Assembly (NCBI RefSeq): GCF_003244315.1
Contig: NZ_QKWH01000002.1
Span: 248,001-312,000 of the forward strand
Source of the DNA: Xylanimonas oleitrophica
GTDB taxonomy: Bacteria > Actinomycetota > Actinomycetes > Actinomycetales > Cellulomonadaceae
Reading direction: 5' to 3'
DNA: 64,000 nt
Below, piece by piece: positions 16,828-24,352 of this stretch. Numbering within the stretch: the first letter of the stretch is position 1; each line of letters starts with the position of its first letter. Below the pieces are notes generated by a model that did not search any database, was not told the origin of the DNA, and saw only the letters and a list, made by a program, of their open reading frames with translations. Made by a program: the position numbers and the translations under genes.

Positions 16828-17763
16828 GTGACCGAGCCCAGCCAGCACGACCCGGCCGAGACCCCCGCGGCTGCGCCCGAGGCGCCCGCCCCCGCAGCCG
16901 GGGAGGCCTTCCGGCTCGCCTACGTGCCCGGGGCCACCCCGGGCAGGTGGGCGCGGACGTGGCGCGAGCGTCTGCCCGCCGTCCGCCTCGACCTCGTGCA
17001 GGTCGAGGCGGCCGACGCCGTCGCCGTCCTCGAGCGTGGGGACGCCGACGCCGCCGTCGCGCGTCTGCCCGTGGACAAGACGAGGCTCAGCGCCATCGCG
17101 CTCTACGAGGAGCTGCCCGTCGTGGTGGTCTCCCGCGACCATCTCTTGGCCGCCACCGGTGAGGACGAGGCGGTGACGGCCGCCGACCTCGCCGACGACG
17201 TCGTGCTCCTGCCCGCGGACGACGTGCTGTTCGGGCCGGGGGTGCCCGTGCCGGGGCTGCGACCGCTCGCGTACGCCGAGGACGGCTCCGTCGACCCGGC
17301 GGGCGAGCCGCAGGTGCCCGAGACGACGGCAGAGGCGGTCGCCTGGGTCGCCGCCGGCGCCGGGGTCACGGTGGTGCCCATGTCGCTCGCCCGGCTGCAC
17401 CACCGCAAGGACGTCACCTACCGGGTGCTCGACGGCGGGCCGCTGGCGCCCGTGGGCCTCGTGTGGGTCTCGGAACGCACCACCGACCTCGTCGACGAGC
17501 TGATCGGCATCGTCCGCGGTCGCACCGTCAACAGCTCCCGGGGTCGGGGCGTGACCGGCGCGGGAGGGGCCGGAGCGGCGGGCGCGGGTGAAAAGCGAGG
17601 TGCCGGAGGGCGGGCCGAGGGGCGCTCCAGGGGTGCTGCCGCAGGTCAGGGCGGCGACCACGGGCGGGGCGGCGGAAAGTCCCGTCACGGTGCGCGAGGC
17701 AAGCACGGGGGCGGCCGTGGCGGGGGAGGCAAGCCGGGCGGCAAGCGCCATAAGCGACGTTGA
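16828..17763 (+). CDS. LysR-type substrate-binding domain protein without DNA-binding domain
   Basis: 311 residues. Positions about 30-235 match the effector-binding domain of LysR regulators (FRLAYVPGATPGRWARTW, GDADAAVARLP, VVVSRDHLL, AWVAAGAGVTVVPMS), but the helix-turn-helix is absent. The last 75 residues are a Gly/Arg/Lys tail with runs such as GGGKPGGKRHKRR, expected to be disordered and possibly nucleic-acid binding. How such headless LysR proteins work is not established; ligand sensing through a partner is one idea. In my recollection of actinobacterial genomes these genes often neighbour DUF5997; here an amidohydrolase sits between them. GTG at 16828 fits a leaderless start. Confidence 0.8.
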   Translation: MTEPSQHDPAETPAAAPEAPAPAAGEAFRLAYVPGATPGRWARTWRERLPAVRLDLVQVEAADAVAVLERGDADAAVARLPVDKTRLSAIALYEELPVVVVSRDHLLAATGEDEAVTAADLADDVVLLPADDVLFGPGVPVPGLRPLAYAEDGSVDPAGEPQVPETTAEAVAWVAAGAGVTVVPMSLARLHHRKDVTYRVLDGGPLAPVGLVWVSERTTDLVDELIGIVRGRTVNSSRGRGVTGAGGAGAAGAGEKRGAGGRAEGRSRGAAAGQGGDHGRGGGKSRHGARGKHGGGRGGGGKPGGKRHKRR

Positions 17764-17913
17764 CGGTTATCGCAACCGGACACGCCGTACAAGACCGCTA
17801 CCGGGTGAAAACGACGGAAACTGGGTATAGAACCCGGATGTCCGGATTCGCTAGGGTCCAGCTGACACGTTCGACGTGTCGTCCCCCTGCAACCGTTCAT
17901 CCAAGGAGCGCAC
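17764..17913 (+). promoter_or_regulatory. Promoter region of surface protein gene
   Basis: 150 bases, clearly more AT-rich than the flanks. TATAGA at 17826-17831 is the best -10 candidate, but no convincing -35 lies at the right distance, so an alternative sigma factor or activator is possible. AAGGAG at 17903-17908 is the ribosome-binding site for the GTG at 17914. Confidence 0.4.
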
Positions 17914-18972
17914 GTGCGCATCTCAACCGTCCGTCAAGCGGCCCGCCGCTCGGGCGACGCTGCCCGCCGTACCCGCCACCGCGTCGCCGCCGTGATCGGC
18001 GCGAGCGTCCTCGCTGTGGGCCTGGCCGCCGCGCCCGCCTCGGCCCTCTCGACCACCTACCCGCCCGGTGGGGGCTGGGGCGGTCACAAGGTGACCCACG
18101 ACTGGTCCAAGTACGACTGGTCCAAGTACGAGTGGGCCAAGGACTGGAAGAAGGCCGAGCAGTGGAACGGCGGTTCCGCCCACTACGCCGGCAAGACGTA
18201 CACCTGGCCCAAGAAGACCTGGGACTACAAGAGCGACGCGTGCCCGGAGATGGACACCGCGATCTCCACGCCCAAGCAGGGCGACCGGACGAAGCTGGTG
18301 CTCAAGGCGCCCCCCGGCAAGCTCATCGCCGCCTACTGCCTGAGCTCCGGCTCGTACAAGAAGGGCGAGGGCGCCAAGGTCGTCGAGCTCGACGAGCCCC
18401 AGGCCGAGGTCGAGGTCGCGTACGTCTCCGGCGGCAAGTGCAAGCCGATCGGCAAGTACACCGTGCGCTACGTGGACATCCCCACGGAGACCGAGCAGCC
18501 GACGCCTCCCGGCACCGTGACGCCCGGTGACGAGGAGCCCACGACGCCTGTCGACGGCGGCGAGCCCACGACGCCTGCCGAGCCCACGACGCCTGCCGAG
18601 CCCACGACCCCCGTGGACGAGGGCGGCGAGCCCGAGCCCACCCCGGGCGAGACCGAGGGTGACGAGGAGGGCGAGCTCGCCCCCGGCGGCGACGAGGACG
18701 TCCCCCCGTCCGAGGAGGAGACGGGCGCTGCTCCCGAGGTCCCCACGACCGAGCCGGTCGACACCGACACGACGACGCCCACCCCGTCTCCGGAGGAGTC
18801 CTTCCTCGCCGCCACGGACGGTGACGACGAGGCCGGCCCGGTGGTCGAGGCCGCCACGCCGAGCCTGGCCTTCACCGGTGCCAAGGTCGGTGCGCTGATC
18901 GCCGGGGCGCTCGCGCTCATCGGTGCCGGTGTCGCCTTCGTGATGGTGCGCCGCCGCCGCGTCGAGGCCTGA
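17914..18972 (+). CDS. Sortase-anchored cell-surface protein (LAXTG type)
   Basis: 352 residues. A twin-arginine-like basic leader (RRSGDAARRTRHR) and hydrophobic stretch end at APASA, giving a signal peptide cleaved near residue 44. The mature N-terminus has an odd aromatic/Lys repeat (DWSKYDWSKYEWAKDWKKAEQW, about 63-84), then a roughly 100-residue domain with two cysteine pairs (DACPEMD, AAYCLSS, GGKCKPIG) and an acidic Pro/Thr stalk (about 190-310). The C-terminus is a sorting signal: LAFTG, a hydrophobic helix, and the basic tail VRRRRVEA. LAFTG matches the LAXTG recognised by class E sortases; no sortase is in the window. Function unknown; binding to wall or polymer is a guess. GTG start with AAGGAG upstream. 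Confidence 0.8.
   Translation: MRISTVRQAARRSGDAARRTRHRVAAVIGASVLAVGLAAAPASALSTTYPPGGGWGGHKVTHDWSKYDWSKYEWAKDWKKAEQWNGGSAHYAGKTYTWPKKTWDYKSDACPEMDTAISTPKQGDRTKLVLKAPPGKLIAAYCLSSGSYKKGEGAKVVELDEPQAEVEVAYVSGGKCKPIGKYTVRYVDIPTETEQPTPPGTVTPGDEEPTTPVDGGEPTTPAEPTTPAEPTTPVDEGGEPEPTPGETEGDEEGELAPGGDEDVPPSEEETGAAPEVPTTEPVDTDTTTPTPSPEESFLAATDGDDEAGPVVEAATPSLAFTGAKVGALIAGALALIGAGVAFVMVRRRRVEA
18562..18615 (+). repeat. 18-base coding repeat, three copies
   Basis: Two identical 18-base units (18562-18579, 18580-18597) and a diverged third encode EPTTPA-type repeats in the stalk of the surface protein. Length variation between strains would be expected. Confidence 0.7.
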
Positions 18973-18987
18973 CGCACGCGGTTCGCA

Positions 18988-19041
18988 GTGGGTGCAGTCC
19001 TCGGGGGAGCACCCCCCGCATTCCCCCGAGGCTGCACCCAC
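18988..19041 (+). terminator. Hairpin terminator
   Basis: Long stem (18988-19008 with 19022-19041, one bulged T) after the surface protein gene; it also faces the end of the ligase fragment on the other strand. Confidence 0.75.
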
Positions 19042-19338
19042 GCGCACCCGCCGACGCCCACCCGCGCGTGGGCGTCATCCTGGCGGCGCGAGCGCGCGCA
19101 CGGTGTCGACCGTGTCCGCCTCCGCCGCCGTCTTGTCGTCCCGGTAGCGGACGACCCGCGCGAACCGCAGGGCCATGCCGCCCGGGTAGCGCGAAGACCG
19201 CTGGACTCCATCGAAGGCGACCTCGACCACCTGCTCCGGCCGCACCCGCACCACGTACCCGTCGGCGGGACCCTCGGCCAGCTCGGTGAACCGGCGCGTC
19301 TGCCACTCGAGCATCGCGTCCGTCATCCCCTTGAACGT

Positions 19339-19350
19339 GTTCCTGGGAAC
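19339..19350. repeat. Short palindrome at the fragment junction
   Basis: GTTCC-TG-GGAAC, a perfect inverted repeat located where the ligase fragment differs in length from the intact copy. It could be a scar of the insertion. Confidence 0.35.
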
Positions 19351-19353
19351 AGA

Positions 19354-19366
19354 ATGACCCACCGTC
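19354..19366. repeat. Attachment-site-like repeat, left copy
   Basis: ATGACCCACCGTC. It matches 21427-21440 apart from one extra G and marks the point beyond which the fragment loses all similarity to the ligase. Confidence 0.4.
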
Positions 19367-19538
19367 CCGACTCGCAGACCCAGCAGCGCGGAGCGGGACC
19401 GGTCATCCAAGCGCGCGGACCGCGGGCTGCCTGACTCAGTTAAAGGCCAACGGAAATCACCCTCTCGGGACCCGGGATGTCGTGTGCAGTGCCACCGAAT
19501 CCTGAGACGATGCCAGCGTAGCGAGGGAGAGGAAGGTC

Positions 19539-21115
19539 ATGAGCGACCCGCTTACCATCGAGAGACTTATTGGACGTGTCCGCTTAGGCGAACTGCGAAT
19601 CCCGGGATTTCAGCGTGAGTTCGTGTGGGAGCCGCGACAAGCGGCCCTCCTCATGGACAGCATCTACAAGGGATTCCCTTTCGGGTCGATCCTGCTATGG
19701 CGGACGGGGAACAAGTTGAAGACCGAGCGAAAGCTCGGTGGGTTCATGCTCCCGGACCCTGCCAAGGACTACCCGATCGACTACGTGCTGGACGGCCAGC
19801 AGCGGGTTACCTCCATTTTGCGACATTTCAGAACGATATCGCTGGTGAGGAAGAAGATCCCGAGGTTTGGCTGCCGATCTACTACGACTTCGAAGCAGAA
19901 TCAGACGCGCAGGAGTCCAGGTTTTTCGCGCTGCGGCCCGACGAGGTCGAGGCGGACCGTCACTTCCCAATCAAGACCTTCTTCAACCCCGTGGGATTCT
20001 CGCGCGCTGCGCAGAAGCTGCCTGAGAAGCGCTATGAAGAAATCGTCACCGTTCAGCAGAAGTTCGTGTCCACGCTGATCCCTGTGCAAACGTTCGAAAG
20101 CGAAGATCAAACAAGCGTGGCGATCGTTTTTGAGCGTGTGAACAGGCTGGGCATTGAACTCGACATGTTCCAATTGCTGACGGCATGGACGTGGAGTGAG
20201 GACTTCGATCTCCAAGAGAAGTTTCGTAGCCTCGCAGAGGCCCTGGAAGACTTTGGCTTTGGGGAGGTAGGCGCAGATGAAGACTTGATGCTGCGCTGCA
20301 CGGCCGCGATCTTGGTTAATGACCCGTCGCCCACGGCGCTTATCGACGTCCGGGGGTCGCAGGTGCGAGAGCAGTTTCCTATCGTTTCCAAGGCGCTCGA
20401 ACTCGCTATCGACTTCCTCCGCCGAAACCTGCATGTGCGGCATCTGAAGTTCCTGCCATACTCCGCACTTCTTATTCCACTCGCAGCCTATTTTTCGATC
20501 AATCAGAACCAAACAGTGCCGGACGGGGACAGGCGCCGACTGTTGCGTTGGTTCTGGCGCACGTCGTTCTCTCACCGGTACAGCGGCAATCCTCTGCGGA
20601 ACGTCCGGACGGACGTTCTTGAGGCGATCGCACTTCGGAAGGGCGAAGATTCGTCGCTCGACCACGTGCGCGCGGATATCGGGCCCGAGTTTTTCTTGGA
20701 CCATGCATTCCGCGCTTCAAACGTCGCCTCGAAGTGCCTAATCCTTACTCTGGCTGCCCGCAGACCGCGCAGTTTCCTTAGTGGCGAGTTTGTTGACCTG
20801 GACGTGGTGCTGGCGGAGCCGAACAGGAAGGAGTACCACCACTGCTTCCCGCGTGCATACCTGCGCGAGTCCGGAACGGAGAGCGACGAGAGCCAGATAA
20901 ACGCGCTCGCAAACATCGCCTTCATAAGCCGAGTTGACAATCGGACGATCCTTCACAAGGCGCCGTCCGAATACCGAAGTCTCATGCCGAGCGATATTTC
21001 GGACATCGTCGACGCCGCTCTCCTGCCGGACTCCCTCTTCGAGGACAGGTGGATCGACTACCTACTCGAGCGCGCTGCCCTACTGGCCGCGGAAGCGCAG
21101 AAGCTGGTCGCTTAG
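19539..21115 (+). pseudogene. DUF262-HNH (GmrSD/SspE-like) nuclease, frameshifted
   Basis: Reconstructed protein of about 525 residues. The N-terminal DUF262 domain (1-92 in the first frame) has IPGFQREFVW (21-30) and the nucleotide-hydrolase motif DGQQR (85-89). The reading frame then breaks at TTTT, 19816-19819: adding one T joins it to the frame ending at 21115 and restores the expected DGQQRVTSIFATFQ. The C-terminal part has an HNH/DUF1524-like nuclease (EYHHCFPRAYL near 20830, then NALANIAFISRVDN and KAPSEY). In GmrSD, BrxU and SspE this pairing restricts phage DNA with modified bases or phosphorothioates. ATG at 19539 has GGAAGG upstream. The gene is broken unless the base is a sequencing error. 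GC is much lower than its neighbours, which signals transfer. Confidence 0.8.
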
Positions 21116-21155
21116 TGCTCGGGCTAGAGTGCGACTGGGCGGCCACGCACAGCCC

Positions 21156-22721
21156 CTACGTCGATTTGAGGTACTCGCGCACGGTTTGGATCGTGTCGGC
21201 TTCGGACACGGGCTTGTCATCTCTGTAGCGGAAGACGCGGGCGAAGCGGAGCGCGACCCCGCCGGGGTAGCGCGTCGAACGTTGGACGCCGTCAAAAGCA
21301 ATCTCGACGACTTGCTCCGGGCGTACTGTGACGACCCAGCCGTTGTCCTCAACCTTGAGCTCGTTGAAGCGCTCCGTTTGCCACCGCAGCACTTCATCTG
21401 AAAGCCCCTTGAAGGTCTTGCCCAGCATGACCCAGCCGTCGGTTCCCTCGGCGCCGGCGCCGGGCACGCGGGCACCGAGGTGGATGTTCGACAACCAGCC
21501 CTCACGGCGCCCTGACCCCCGCTCGACGGCGAGCACCACCAGGTCGAGCGTGTGCCGTGGCTTCACCTTGACCCAGGCGCCACCGCGACGCCCCGCGTCG
21601 TAGGGCGCCTCCAGGCTCTTGACCACCACGCCCTCGTGGCCGCTCGCCACGACGTCGGCGAAGAACCGTGACGCCTCCTCGGGGTCTGCGGTGACCATCC
21701 GGCGGACCAGCGCGTCGGCCGGGACGGTGCGGCCCAGGGCCGCCACCCGCTCCGAGGCCGGGGCGTCGATCAGATCGGTGCCGTCCAGGTGCAGCACGTC
21801 GAACAGGTAGGTGGTCAGGGGCACCTGCCCCCGGAGCGCGGCGCCGTCGCGGCTGCCGGTGCGCGAGGCCGTGTCCTGGAAGGCTCGCGGGCGCCCCTCG
21901 GGGTCCAGCGCGATGGCCTCGCCGTCGAGCACCACCGCCTCGACGGGCAGCGACCGGGCCAGCTCCACCACCTCGGGCAGCCGGTCGGTGACGTCCTCTA
22001 ACGACCGCGTGTAGACGACGACGTCGTCACCGTGGCGGTGCACCTGCACGCGGATTCCGTCGATCTTGGCGTCGACCGCCACGGCGTCGCCGTCGAACCC
22101 CGCGAAGGCTGCGAGGACGTCGGGCGCGGCCGACGCGAGCATCGGCCGCACGGGGCGGCCGACCTCGAGGCGGAACGACTCCAGGGCACCGTCGCCACCG
22201 GTCAGGGCTGCCCGGGCGATGGGTCCGGAGAGCGCGCTGAACATGGCGGCGCGCCGCACCGCGGTCACGGGCACGTCGGCGGCCGCGGCGACGGCGTCGA
22301 GCAGCAGGGAGTCGAGCGCTCCCTGGCGCAGCTCGCCCAGGAGCAGCCGGCGCAGGAACTGCTGCTCGTCGGTGGTCGCGGCGGCCATGAGCCCGGCGAG
22401 AGCCGTGCCGCGGGCCGCCTGCGACCCGGTGCCCGCCGTCGCGGCGAGGGTGTCGAGGGCGGCGTCGACGTCGAGCACCCCCAGGCTCGGCGTCGCGGCC
22501 GGCGGCGGCAGCTCGGTCAGGGACCGCCAGCCGACGCCGGTGCGTCGCTGACGCGGCCGGCCGGAGAGGAACGCGGCCACCACCTCGACCTCGTCGCCGG
22601 CGCGGGGGCCGCCGTCGTCGGCCGCAGACCTCAGGGCGGCGGCGAGCAGCTCCCGCTTGGTGAGGCGGGAGCGCGTCGCGGCGACGGCCGCGGACGTGGC
22701 GACGACGTCGGCGAGCAGCAC
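21156..22721 (-). CDS. ATP-dependent DNA ligase (LigB-like), hybrid 3' end
   Basis: Seals nicks in duplex DNA through an enzyme-AMP intermediate. 521 residues: an N-terminal DNA-binding domain (about 1-190), the adenylation domain with the nucleophile in AKIDGIRV (Lys219), EGVVVKSLEAPYD and KVKPRHTLDLVV (motifs IV and V), and an OB-fold (about 420-521). It is a non-essential-type ligase beside the NAD-dependent replicative enzyme. GTG at 22721 (VLLADVVATSAAVAATRSRL) matches the family start; the longer start at 22778 lies within the palindromic repeat. The last 90 or so codons (21156 to about 21440) are AT-richer than the rest and were probably supplied by the adjacent insert; the frame and conserved residues are kept. 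Confidence 0.9.
   Translation of the reverse strand: MLLADVVATSAAVAATRSRLTKRELLAAALRSAADDGGPRAGDEVEVVAAFLSGRPRQRRTGVGWRSLTELPPPAATPSLGVLDVDAALDTLAATAGTGSQAARGTALAGLMAAATTDEQQFLRRLLLGELRQGALDSLLLDAVAAAADVPVTAVRRAAMFSALSGPIARAALTGGDGALESFRLEVGRPVRPMLASAAPDVLAAFAGFDGDAVAVDAKIDGIRVQVHRHGDDVVVYTRSLEDVTDRLPEVVELARSLPVEAVVLDGEAIALDPEGRPRAFQDTASRTGSRDGAALRGQVPLTTYLFDVLHLDGTDLIDAPASERVAALGRTVPADALVRRMVTADPEEASRFFADVVASGHEGVVVKSLEAPYDAGRRGGAWVKVKPRHTLDLVVLAVERGSGRREGWLSNIHLGARVPGAGAEGTDGWVMLGKTFKGLSDEVLRWQTERFNELKVEDNGWVVTVRPEQVVEIAFDGVQRSTRYPGGVALRFARVFRYRDDKPVSEADTIQTVREYLKST
21427..21440. repeat. Attachment-site-like repeat, right copy
   Basis: ATGACCCAGCCGTC inside the ligase gene, coding for the residues around GWVM. 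Base composition changes here from native (upstream in the gene) to AT-richer (downstream). Confidence 0.4.
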
Positions 22722-22755
22722 GTCCGTGATCGTCGCACGCCGCCGCGCCGCACGC

Positions 22756-22812
22756 TGTGGGCGGGAGACTCGCCGCAATCACGACATGGTTGCGGCGAGT
22801 CTCCCGCCCACA
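22756..22812. repeat. Dispersed palindromic element, copy 1
   Basis: A 57-base unit: 22-base perfect inverted arms (22756-22777 and 22791-22812) around a 13-base loop; pairing extends one more base at each end. It starts 12 bases after the msrA stop codon, so it may serve as its terminator. A second copy at 38586-38642 has the same geometry, and the single arm difference is compensated in both arms. Confidence 0.75.
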
Positions 22813-22824
22813 GCGGGGAGAGGG

Positions 22825-23505
22825 TCAGGCGGGGACGGGGTAGGAGACGCCCGTCGTGGCGTGGCAGCGGTAGCCGTTCGGGTTCTTCACGTCCGAGAGG
22901 TACTGCTGGTGGTACTCCTCGGCGTAGTAGAACGGCCCGGCCTCGGCCGCAGGCCTCAGCTCGGTGGTGATCGGGTCGTAGCCCTTGCCGGCCAGCACCT
23001 GGCCGTACACCCGGGCGGTCTCGCGCACGGCGGTCTCCTGCTCGGGCGTGGTCCAGTACACCGCCGAGCGGTACTGGGTGCCCACGTCGTTGCCCTGCCG
23101 GTAGCCCGACGTCGGGTCGTGCCGCTCCCAGAAGATCCGCAGCAGCTCCTCCTCCGACACCTTCGCGGGGTCGTAGGCCACCAGTGCCGTCTCGGTGTGC
23201 CCGGTGCGGGCCGTGCACACCTCCTCGTAGGTGGGGTTCGGCGTGGTGCCGCCCATGTAGCCCACGGCGGTGCTCACGACACCCGGCACCTGCCAGAAGA
23301 TCTCCTCGGCGCCCCAGAAGCAGCCCATCGCCAGGTAGATCACACGCGTGCCCTCGGGCCACGGGCCCGTGATGGACGTGCCCAGCACCGTGTGGGGGGC
23401 GGGGGCGTGCAGCACGGGGACCTCACGGCCGGGCAGCGCCTCCTCGGGCGTCACCATCGTCTGCTTCGCGGCCCCACCCGTGAGGAAGTCGAAGATCGAG
23501 CTCAT
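22825..23505 (-). CDS. msrA: Peptide-methionine (S)-S-oxide reductase MsrA
   Basis: Repairs oxidised methionine, free or in proteins, using thioredoxin-type reductants. 226 residues with the catalytic motif GCFWG (Cys62), the substrate-site run [18 protein letters not shown], and a C-terminal recycling cysteine in [10 protein letters not shown]. The first 40 residues extend beyond the minimal enzyme, as in mycobacterial MsrA. ATG at 23505 has an excellent ribosome-binding site (AAGGAGGTAAT, eight bases away). It is transcribed alone, and a palindromic element follows its stop codon. Confidence 0.95.
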   Translation of the reverse strand: MSSIFDFLTGGAAKQTMVTPEEALPGREVPVLHAPAPHTVLGTSITGPWPEGTRVIYLAMGCFWGAEEIFWQVPGVVSTAVGYMGGTTPNPTYEEVCTARTGHTETALVAYDPAKVSEEELLRIFWERHDPTSGYRQGNDVGTQYRSAVYWTTPEQETAVRETARVYGQVLAGKGYDPITTELRPAAEAGPFYYAEEYHQQYLSDVKNPNGYRCHATTGVSYPVPA

Positions 23506-23640
23506 ACCGGATTACCTCCTTGACGGGAGCGAGAGGTCGGCGCGCTCCCCGCAGTGCCAACCACGGTACGGCCGCGGGTGTTCCGCCCGACGGCGGACGC
23601 CCAGGACGCAGGCTCCCGGTGCGGTGTCGGTGGCCGCCCC

Positions 23641-23646
23641 TACCCT
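23641..23646 (+). promoter_or_regulatory. Leaderless-type -10 box
   Basis: TACCCT, seven bases before the ATG at 23654. Confidence 0.5.
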
Positions 23647-23653
23647 CCGGCAC

Positions 23654-24343
23654 ATGCCCTCCACTCCTCGCGGCCCGCTCGACGGCGAGCTGATCCTGCC
23701 CGACGTCGAGGCCTGGCGTGCCTGGCTCGACGAGCACGAGGACGAGCCGGACGGCGTGTGGCTCGTGCTGGCCAAGAAGAACCGGCCGGCGCCCACGACC
23801 CTCACGTACGACCTCGCGCTCGACGAGGCGCTGTGCAGCGGCTGGATCGACGGCCAGGGCCGTTCGCGCGACGCCGACACCACCCTGCAGCGCTTCACCC
23901 CTCGCAGGTCTCGCAGCATCTGGTCGGTGCGCAACGTCGGCATCGTCGCCCGGCTCACCGAGGAGGGCCGGATGCGGCCGCGCGGGATCGCCGAGGTCGA
24001 GCGGGCCAAGGCCGACGGCCGGTGGGACGCCGCCTACGCCGGCAGCAAGGACATCGCGGTGCCCGACGACCTCGCGCAGGCGCTCGCCGCCAGCCCGCTG
24101 GCCGCCGCGAACTTCGAGCTGCTCACGGCACAGAACCGCTACGCCATCCTCTTCCGCCTCACGCACGCCAAGCGGCCAGAGACCCGGGCGCGCAACGTCG
24201 AGCGGTTCGTGGCCATGCTGGAGCGGGGCGAGACGGCGTACCCGCAGCGGCGGGCGCTGCTGACCGCCACGGAGGCAGGGACCGAGACCGGTCCGCAAGA
24301 CGGTCCCGGCCCCGCCCCGGAGGCAGGCGCCCCCGCCCCGTAG
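23654..24343 (+). CDS. YdeI/OmpD-associated family protein
   Basis: 229 residues of the YdeI-like family (bacteriocin-protection/OmpD-associated). Recognisable blocks are DGVWLVLAKKNRP, LTYDLALDEALCSGWIDGQGRS, RRSRSIWSVRNVGIVARLTEEGRMRPRG (split here by a few family-typical residues) and AYAGSKDIAVPDDL. The C-terminal 25 residues are low-complexity Gly/Pro/Ala. Biochemical role is unknown. ATG at 23654 is preferred to the in-frame start at 23348, which would overlap msrA. A leaderless -10 box precedes it. Its TAG stop forms part of the likely promoter of metB, nine bases downstream. Confidence 0.85.
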   Translation: MPSTPRGPLDGELILPDVEAWRAWLDEHEDEPDGVWLVLAKKNRPAPTTLTYDLALDEALCSGWIDGQGRSRDADTTLQRFTPRRSRSIWSVRNVGIVARLTEEGRMRPRGIAEVERAKADGRWDAAYAGSKDIAVPDDLAQALAASPLAAANFELLTAQNRYAILFRLTHAKRPETRARNVERFVAMLERGETAYPQRRALLTATEAGTETGPQDGPGPAPEAGAPAP

Positions 24344-24346
24344 GCT
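24341..24346 (+). promoter_or_regulatory. Leaderless-type -10 box of metB, overlapping the ydeI-like stop codon
   Basis: TAGGCT starts with the TAG stop of the preceding gene and ends six bases before the GTG of metB at 24353. Confidence 0.5.
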
Positions 24347-24352
24347 GGTGCG

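Larger units (their letters stand above)
19075..19366 (-). pseudogene. Fragment: 3' end of ATP-dependent DNA ligase gene
   Basis: About 90 codons matching the C-terminal OB-fold of the intact ligase at 21156: [16 protein letters not shown] aligns with FKGLSDEVLRWQTERF, then [20 protein letters not shown], then [19 protein letters not shown]. The stop codon and the last residues (TVRALAPPG) are intact, but everything upstream of about 19366 is unrelated, and the junction carries a small insertion that breaks the frame relative to the intact copy. By hand count, 19201-19260 is 70% GC, as in native DNA here. It reads as the original 3' end, left behind when the insert took its place. A short ORF from 19410 runs through it but is unlikely to be a gene. 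Confidence 0.75.
19367..21440. mobile_element. Putative small genomic island with DUF262-HNH gene, inserted in DNA ligase 3' end
   Basis: About 2.1 kb of lower-GC DNA (20161-20220 is 52% GC by hand count, against about 70% in native flanks). It contains the DUF262-HNH gene on the plus strand and, on the minus strand, a divergent copy of the ligase 3' end (21301-21360 is 60% GC) that fuses in frame to the native ligase. The displaced native 3' end is at 19075-19366. This is the architecture left by an element that targets the 3' end of a gene and restores it. No integrase, transposase or excisionase gene is present inside, so movement must rely on something in trans, on homologous recombination, or has been lost. 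Confidence 0.6.

Noticed and set aside
18562-18615. CRISPR-like or regulatory direct repeats
   Set aside because: The units are contiguous, in frame and code for a Pro/Thr stalk in a surface protein.
19816-19822. Programmed -1 frameshifting in the DUF262 gene
   Set aside because: The bases do not form an X-XXY-YYZ slippery heptamer in the upstream frame, and no downstream stem or pseudoknot is evident. A simple one-base deletion explains it better.
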